Positions 41,643-46,521 of a stretch of 46,521 nucleotides of DNA are shown here, piece by piece. Where the stretch lies: IMG/VR virus record IMGVR_UViG_3300042557_001300, positions 1 through 46,521 of that record. One strand, 5' to 3'. Numbering within the stretch: the stretch's first letter is position 1; each line of letters begins with the position of its first letter. The translations under genes were made by a program, and so were the position numbers. Under the pieces are notes generated by a model that searched no databases, was not told the origin of the DNA, and saw nothing but the letters and a program-made list of their open reading frames with translations. The stretch is from a virus.

Positions 41643-43897
41643 TTATAAACTGGTAGCCAGAATTGATTGGTTCCAACACGAATCTCAATGAAGTCATTGA
41701 TCTGGTTGTTGGTTGCGGGGTTTGAGTTGGTGTGGTTGGTGGAGAAGTCTACAAACCCATTAACCACAAGATTGGTGGTTGCCGTCACAGTGCCAGTAGC
41801 TGTCAGAGTTCCAGATGCCGTGACATTGGAGAAGGAGACGTTGTTAGTGGCTCCGAGTTCTATGGCAGTGCGGAAGTTGGCATTGTTGGTGTTGGTGAGG
41901 GCTGGGAGGGGGATTCCTAAGTTGGTTCGGGATTCATCCTTGTTGGTGACGTTGATTGCACCTCCTACATTAATGTTGGTGATAGTGGTTACAACGCCCG
42001 TAGAGGTTAATGTTCCAGACGCTGTGATATTAGAGAAAGAGACGCTGTTGGTGGATCCAAGTTCTATGGCAGTGCGGAAATTCGTGACGTTGGTGTTGGT
42101 GAGGGCTGGGAGGCCGAGACCGAGGTTGGTGCGGGTTGTGGCAATGTTTGATGCGGCGTTTGAACCAACAAGAGAAATTGATCCATTGTCAATTTGAACA
42201 GTCCCTTGAAATGTTTGTGTTTCGGGCTCGTAACGAAGATCACCTAACCAATAAATTGCCCCATTTGAAAAATTAAGTTGCCCAGCATCCAAAGAAACAT
42301 TTTGAAAAGAAACACTATTTGTTGTTCCCAACCCCAAATTAGTTCTGCTTGCCGCCGCATTAGCTGCTGCATTGGTTCCCGAAAAATAGATAGGCTCAAT
42401 GTAGGAGATGTTATCGGCTAACATCCATGCTCCGTTGCGATACATCAGTAGAACCGCTTCATCAAGCTGGTTAAGTGTAATAAGATTAGTTGCTGCGCCC
42501 AATTGCCTGATAGCCGTCACTGCATTGGTTGAATTGGCAAGATGGGTAATAGTAGCTCTATCTCCTTCAAATGTGGTTGCGGGATTTGTGGGTAATGTCA
42601 CCGTATTGGTAACCCCAGATACCGAAGGAGCTAGGCTAAACAGAAAAAGATTGCGACTATTTGTGGCGGCATTTGTTGATGTTCCAGTAACATTTGTCTG
42701 ATATTGGACAGTTGTGGATATCGGGGCTACTGCCCAGAAATTAGTCGGGCTTACTACAGATCCACCTGTATCGACCAATACTGGATTAGTGTTAGATCCA
42801 AAAAGTGCAGCTTGGAATGTGGCTGCGTTTGTATTGGTGAGCCCAGTCCAAGGCATTCCAAGATTGGTTCTGCTTACTGCCGCATTGGATGAGGCATTGG
42901 TGCCCAAAAAAAGTATAGGCTTTCTAACAATAATTGTACCGCCTGCCGCGCCATCAATCGAAAAAAATTCAACACCATTTTGGTTAAAAAATAACGAGTC
43001 AGCCCCATAAGTTATGGAGTTTGTTATTTCTCCGTCTTGGTATAATTCAATACTTTCAAATCTAACAACATTTGTTACCCCAAGCCCGATGGCATTACGG
43101 AAGTTTGTGGCATCTGTATTCGTAAGCGCAAACCAACCCAATCCAAGGTTTGTTCTTGCGGTTGCGGCGTTGGTGGCCCCAGTTCCACCGCTTAATACAG
43201 AAAGCGTTCCATTAACATTGCTAAAATTTACTGATGGAATATTAGATGCTGGAATTTGACCAACAATATTTGTCGCCTGTAGATTTGTTAAATTTACTGC
43301 ATTACTTGAAGACAGATTTGTCAAAACAGATGAAGCAGATTGAAACGCAGTTGAAGGATTGGTTGCTGCCGTCCCAAGTCCAGTGATGTTGGCGGCAGTT
43401 AAATTTGTAAGTCCAGCGCCATTTCCATTGGTTCGCAGAATGTTTGCTGGGAAGTTTATGAGATTAGTCGCGTCTCCATTGGTGGCCAAAGCTCCAATAG
43501 TGGTTCTGGCTGCTGCGGCGTTGGTGGCGATAAACAATGCATCTCCTACTGTCGTTGAGCCTAAGTTTTGTCGGGCATTAGCCGCGTTGGTGGCTCCTGT
43601 CCCACCCTGTCCAACACTCAATGTTCCAACGATGTTAGATGCAGCAATGTTGGTTAGGCTTGAACCTTCTCCAGAAGCAAGGTTGCTAAGTATGACCGAA
43701 GACGGTTGAAATGCGGATGCAGGATTTGTGGCTGCGCTTCCCAATCCTAATCCAGCCCGCGCATTGGAGGCATCGCCACTCCAGAAATTGGTGGGCTGGA
43801 CTACAGCGTTGTTGGTTCCGACAAGAACATTGCGGGTTTGGGAGTAGCCAGAAACAACCAAGGCTCCAGAGATAAGTAGGGCAATTAAGTTTTTCAT
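41639..43897 (-). CDS. Repeat-rich tail fibre with signal-peptide-like N-terminus
   Basis: The product has 752 residues from ATG 43897. A longer frame needs a TTG at 43918, and ATG 43897 sits three bases past the upstream stop. The first 19 residues (MKNLIALLISGALVVSGYSQ in sequence context) look like a Sec signal peptide. The rest is repeats such as 'AATRTNLGLGxxALTNTNxTNFRTAI', with 'SNxxASGTLTSTG' linkers, arranged in at least six blocks. This is a long Thr/Asn-rich trimeric-fibre-like protein. The signal-like start is unexpected for a virion fibre and may be a hydrophobic virion-anchor. The two C-terminal repeats are nearly identical at DNA level (see repeat entry). Confidence 0.75.
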   Translation of the reverse strand: MKNLIALLISGALVVSGYSQTRNVLVGTNNAVVQPTNFWSGDASNARAGLGLGSAATNPASAFQPSSVILSNLASGEGSSLTNIAASNIVGTLSVGQGGTGATNAANARQNLGSTTVGDALFIATNAAAARTTIGALATNGDATNLINFPANILRTNGNGAGLTNLTAANITGLGTAATNPSTAFQSASSVLTNLSSSNAVNLTNLQATNIVGQIPASNIPSVNFSNVNGTLSVLSGGTGATNAATARTNLGLGWFALTNTDATNFRNAIGLGVTNVVRFESIELYQDGEITNSITYGADSLFFNQNGVEFFSIDGAAGGTIIVRKPILFLGTNASSNAAVSRTNLGMPWTGLTNTNAATFQAALFGSNTNPVLVDTGGSVVSPTNFWAVAPISTTVQYQTNVTGTSTNAATNSRNLFLFSLAPSVSGVTNTVTLPTNPATTFEGDRATITHLANSTNAVTAIRQLGAATNLITLNQLDEAVLLMYRNGAWMLADNISYIEPIYFSGTNAAANAAASRTNLGLGTTNSVSFQNVSLDAGQLNFSNGAIYWLGDLRYEPETQTFQGTVQIDNGSISLVGSNAASNIATTRTNLGLGLPALTNTNVTNFRTAIELGSTNSVSFSNITASGTLTSTGVVTTITNINVGGAINVTNKDESRTNLGIPLPALTNTNNANFRTAIELGATNNVSFSNVTASGTLTATGTVTATTNLVVNGFVDFSTNHTNSNPATNNQINDFIEIRVGTNQFWLPVYK
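41829..42112 (-). repeat. Two near-identical 81-base segments within the fibre gene
   Basis: Segments 41829-41909 and 42032-42112 are nearly identical in sequence, both opening GAGAA and closing GTGAGGGCTGGGAGG, with a few substitutions. Their offset is 203 bases. They encode the last two repeats of the fibre and form a ready substrate for recombination that would change fibre length. Confidence 0.75.
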
Positions 43898-43899
43898 TG

Positions 43900-44223
43900 T
43901 TACATTAGTCGCTTCCAAACTCTTTTAGTTCCAGTTTGGCTATCATAGTCGTTAGGTCGAACTATGAAAGGCAGATTTTCAGCATCTGTCCCTGAAGACA
44001 ACTGATAAATAGCAGGGATTCCGTCAATAACCAAAAAGATAACAATTCCAACGGCATAGGTTCCGCTAACTGTATTAAGACTGTCCAGATTTGTTGATCC
44101 ACCGCCATCTAATCCCGTAATCGAAGGCTCAACACGAAGGATGTTTACGCTAGGAGTTTGGATCGGGGTCGAGGACACGCCGATAACGCTAGAAGACGGA
44201 ATAGGAATACAGATCTTGCTCAT
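43900..44223 (-). CDS. Small fibre-island protein
   Basis: The product has 107 residues. It is Ser/Thr/Pro-rich at the start (KICIPIPSSSVIGVSSTPI) and has a short beta-rich second half (GIVIFLVIDGIPAIYQLSSG, ending RVWKRLM). This looks like a small carbohydrate-contacting or fibre-attachment beta protein; no known family is recognised. Its stop is three bases from the fibre start and its own start directly follows the stop of the paralogous BppU-like gene, so it is part of the fibre operon. Confidence 0.6.
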   Translation of the reverse strand: MSKICIPIPSSSVIGVSSTPIQTPSVNILRVEPSITGLDGGGSTNLDSLNTVSGTYAVGIVIFLVIDGIPAIYQLSSGTDAENLPFIVRPNDYDSQTGTKRVWKRLM

Positions 44224-44586
44224 TTATCGGGTAACCTCTGGTGAAATGATAACGTTGCCTTGCAGGATGCGGGTTGTGACGGCCCCGTTGTAAAGTTCAA
44301 GGTCATATACGGCTTTATTACAGACCGAGAGCGATGCCGTGTCAGACGCCGAAATAAATAGTCTAATAGATCCTGTAGCCTCATTCAAGACGATTCTACC
44401 ATTAGTTGTAGACAATTCAAGAATTAGTGCTTTGGATTCGGGCTTTGACCGAATATGCATCTTGGCCGTATAGCCCGCAAGATTTACAGGAGTCGAAGGT
44501 TCACCCGTCTCGTAAAACAGTGTTTGATTAAACGTGGCACCTTGGAATATGCAAATATCCGCTTCGGCAATCGGTAGTTGAGCCAT
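44224..44586 (-). CDS. BppU-like small beta protein (paralogue 2)
   Basis: The product has 120 residues from ATG 44586. A TTG three codons upstream would also be in frame. The sequence follows the same pattern as 41274-41642: IFQGATFNQTLFYE, TPVNLAGYTAKMHIRSK, GSIRLFISASDTASL, VYDLELYNGAVTTRILQGNV and EVTR at the end. This is the BppU/DUF2479-like attachment domain found at the N-terminus of many fibre proteins, here as a free protein. The stop abuts the next start, TAA-ATG. It lies just downstream of the terminase, a place where small fibre attachments are often found. Confidence 0.65.
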   Translation of the reverse strand: MAQLPIAEADICIFQGATFNQTLFYETGEPSTPVNLAGYTAKMHIRSKPESKALILELSTTNGRIVLNEATGSIRLFISASDTASLSVCNKAVYDLELYNGAVTTRILQGNVIISPEVTR

Positions 44587-44602
44587 AAATGGCAAATAGA
44601 AT

Positions 44603-46444
44603 CTACCAATTCTTCCTTATAGTCAAGGCTTGTTTGAGTTTTTTAAACGTCTCTTTGTTGAGTCGTTTCTTTTCCTCAATCGCCTCGCTGCCAGCCATAG
44701 CTCCAAATACCTTACGAGCAACAAATAGTCCTACAGCAAATGAGTCAAATAAATCGGGGGACTTGCCGATGCGCTTTTTCATGTCGGTCTTGGACTCAAT
44801 GATGATCTTTCTGGTTCGGCGCACATACTTTCTTTGAGTCATCTCCCACGCCAGATCAGGGGTAATCCCCTTGAGTTGCTCACACTCCAAGAAGTATCGG
44901 GCGGCGAAACAGAGTTCTGACGCCATATTGTGGAACAATTCCTTGCCAACTTGCGGTTTTCCTGTGACCTCGTTTCTCATGGCGTATTGGGCACTGACTG
45001 GCAGATCGGAAGCCGCTCCTGCAAAACTTACTGCATGCCAACCTTTTAGGATTTCTCGTTCTCCGATTGACCAGAAAATACCGCCAGCCGAAGCATCTAC
45101 CCCCATCCATTGATTTGGAATTCCTAACTTAAGAGAGAGATCGTGGATTTGCTGGATCATTTCGTATTGGAAGTCTTCTTGAGACCCTGCCCTTCGGTTG
45201 AGGACATACTGTTTCTCGACAGCTATCGCCCATTTACCACTGATCAGCTTGCCATACTTGAGGTGGGTAAACACGAAGCGGTCACCGCCTTCAGTATAAC
45301 TGGGGTCGATTCCTGCAATATCTTTCGGAGTTCCATCCCAGATTGGCTTGTCTAACGCCCCATGGCGAGCCAGCAGGATGTCCGAGACAATCGTGGAATC
45401 GTCAGCGTCAGCAGGAGGCCAGAAACCCCTGAACTTCCTCCAATACTGTGGATTAAGTTCTCCAAGCTCCTTTCGGGCCAAGGCCACATCATTGGGTTTT
45501 GGGAGAAACGGATAGCGCAGTCCCTTGCCAGCATCGAACGATTGTTGGTTGGGATTGTCATTTTCTGAATCAAACCTGATACATACTCCCTCAATACCAG
45601 CCACCCGTATCTTCCAGTTCGGGGTTTGCTCGTCCACACTCATCCACCCCTTGATGGGTTCGCAAAATTTTCCATGGGGATCGAAGATGGAAGACGGGTT
45701 GCCAGCGCCGACGATATAAAGTTCTTGTGCGCCCTTAAATCCCCAGACCGCTTCGTTGATTACCGAGGCTGAACAGTCTTGTAACTCGTCTATTATCAAC
45801 ACGATACGACGATTCTTCTTGCCCTGAAGCCGCTTTTGGGCATCGTCCTTGTATTCGTCACCCGCTGCCAGAAGCATAATAGACGAGGCATCACTGACTC
45901 CTGTTTCGGGGTCGATCACAGCACCCTCTTCGTCCGAGAGCTTTATAATATCCATGGACTCAATGAGTCGGCCAGAGGCTAATCCCATGTTTCGGGCCTC
46001 GCGATACATCTTGACCAGTGCTGCCCAGATACGCTGCTTGGCGTCTATTTTCGACGTAGAGACCACAATGGTCATTGTATTGATTGGATCGCAGAACCAA
46101 TTGACCAGCGCAAACGCCGCCATGCCGTAGGACTTGCCAGAGTCGGTTCCGCCAGCTAGACCTGTAACACTTCGGACAAATCGGTTTCCCGTGGCATCGT
46201 CCACTTCATAGACTTGGTTGCAGAATGCCTGTGCGCTGAGTTCCGCCCACCTGTGCCATTGGAAGGTTGGCCAGATTGCCGATACAACATTGCGATAATG
46301 TCGAGCCTTGCCAAGTCCTCCTTCTTCGGGGGTAAGTCCCTGTAAGAAGGCGTCCATCTCAATGCGGATTGGCGTAATTGCCTGTCCGTCTTTAGGTAAC
46401 CACAACCTCCCGTATTTCTCTATCCCTTGATCAACTGTTGCCAT
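44603..46444 (-). CDS. terL: Terminase large subunit (TerL)
   Basis: The product has 613 residues. The ATPase half contains Walker A GGTDSGKS (98-105) and Walker B IVLIIDELQDC (D219, E220). The nuclease half contains acidic residues at AGIDPSY (D380), GVDASAGG (D450) and SPDLFDSFAVG (D564, D567), the usual RNase-H-like catalytic carboxylates. It is the packaging motor and headful or site-specific nuclease, working at the portal. No small terminase gene is recognised nearby. ATG 46444 is preceded by TTTCATAA. A TATAAA lies just upstream, without a clear -35. In relation to portal and capsid genes it is separated by about nine kilobases of fibre genes. Confidence 0.95.
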   Translation of the reverse strand: MATVDQGIEKYGRLWLPKDGQAITPIRIEMDAFLQGLTPEEGGLGKARHYRNVVSAIWPTFQWHRWAELSAQAFCNQVYEVDDATGNRFVRSVTGLAGGTDSGKSYGMAAFALVNWFCDPINTMTIVVSTSKIDAKQRIWAALVKMYREARNMGLASGRLIESMDIIKLSDEEGAVIDPETGVSDASSIMLLAAGDEYKDDAQKRLQGKKNRRIVLIIDELQDCSASVINEAVWGFKGAQELYIVGAGNPSSIFDPHGKFCEPIKGWMSVDEQTPNWKIRVAGIEGVCIRFDSENDNPNQQSFDAGKGLRYPFLPKPNDVALARKELGELNPQYWRKFRGFWPPADADDSTIVSDILLARHGALDKPIWDGTPKDIAGIDPSYTEGGDRFVFTHLKYGKLISGKWAIAVEKQYVLNRRAGSQEDFQYEMIQQIHDLSLKLGIPNQWMGVDASAGGIFWSIGEREILKGWHAVSFAGAASDLPVSAQYAMRNEVTGKPQVGKELFHNMASELCFAARYFLECEQLKGITPDLAWEMTQRKYVRRTRKIIIESKTDMKKRIGKSPDLFDSFAVGLFVARKVFGAMAGSEAIEEKKRLNKETFKKLKQALTIRKNW

Positions 46445-46472
46445 TTATGAAATTTATACTAAACTAATCTGG

Positions 46473-46521
46473 ATGGAGAAAAAGCGCAAGAGCGGAGAGC
46501 GGGATTGGGACGCGCCCGAAA
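46473..46521 (+). CDS. 5' end of a plus-strand gene, continuing across the contig junction
   Basis: ATG 46473 starts a plus-strand frame with 16 codons (MEKKRKSGERDWDAPE) open to the last base. One leftover base joins the first two bases of the window as AAC and keeps frame with the gene at 24-668. The joined product would be about 238 residues. It is divergent from terL with 28 bases between starts, so a bidirectional promoter region is expected in that gap. The small length means the call depends on circularity. Confidence 0.5.
   Translation, partial: MEKKRKSGERDWDAPE

Noticed and set aside
1-46521. tRNA genes, CRISPR arrays, insertion sequences, integrase or lysogeny genes
   Set aside because: None was seen on reading the genome. 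A tRNA scan was not possible here, so tRNAs are not excluded with certainty.

Overview
The window looks like one whole genome of a tailed double-stranded DNA phage (46.5 kb). It carries a large terminase, portal, scaffold, major capsid protein, lysis genes, several adhesins and a giant 3157-residue protein, and it has no rRNA, no recognisable metabolic core and no integrase. I see no tape-measure protein, tail tube or sheath, which together with the giant protein suggests a podovirus-like (short-tailed) virion. The last 49 bases open a plus-strand reading frame that continues in frame into the first bases, so the genome is probably circular or circularly permuted and was cut inside a glycosyltransferase-like gene. 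The host is not identifiable. Start codons are mostly preceded by AT-rich sequence such as TAATACT rather than by AGGAGG, which points to a host phylum that uses Shine-Dalgarno signals little. Verrucomicrobiota or a related group is only a weak guess.

Layout, read leftwards because most genes are on the minus strand: terminase (46.4-44.6 kb); a host-recognition island of fibres, two paralogous small baseplate-like proteins, a glycine-rich adhesin, a YadA/G2-like fibre and a trypsin-like serine protease (44.6-35.5 kb); portal, a small protein, scaffold and major capsid protein (35.5-30.1 kb); small virion or accessory proteins (30-29 kb); lysis genes with two holin-like membrane proteins, a membrane coiled-coil protein and an amidase (29-27.3 kb); small accessory proteins, a DUF4406-DUF6378 fusion, a metallophosphoesterase and an HTH protein (27.3-25 kb); a cupin sugar epimerase coupled to a glycosyltransferase (25-23.6 kb).

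From 17.6 to 23.6 kb three large structural-looking genes lie on the plus strand. To their left, after a leftward terminator and promoter, comes a small nucleic-acid module (possible OB-fold protein, SWIM zinc finger, DUF6496-like protein, RecB/Cas4-like nuclease), interrupted by a plus-strand HNH endonuclease with a NUMOD-like partner. Next are small conserved phage proteins, a second glycosyltransferase, a probable neck/tail protein, two low-complexity proteins, and the giant 'polyvalent' protein with zinc-protease and ADP-ribosyltransferase-like domains, probably ejected with the DNA. A further glycosyltransferase-like gene closes the circle.

Genes are tightly packed. At least nine junctions are ATGA or GTGA overlaps, which implies translational coupling, and two convergent junctions share stop codons within a palindrome. 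No DNA polymerase, helicase or primase is recognisable, so replication probably depends on the host.
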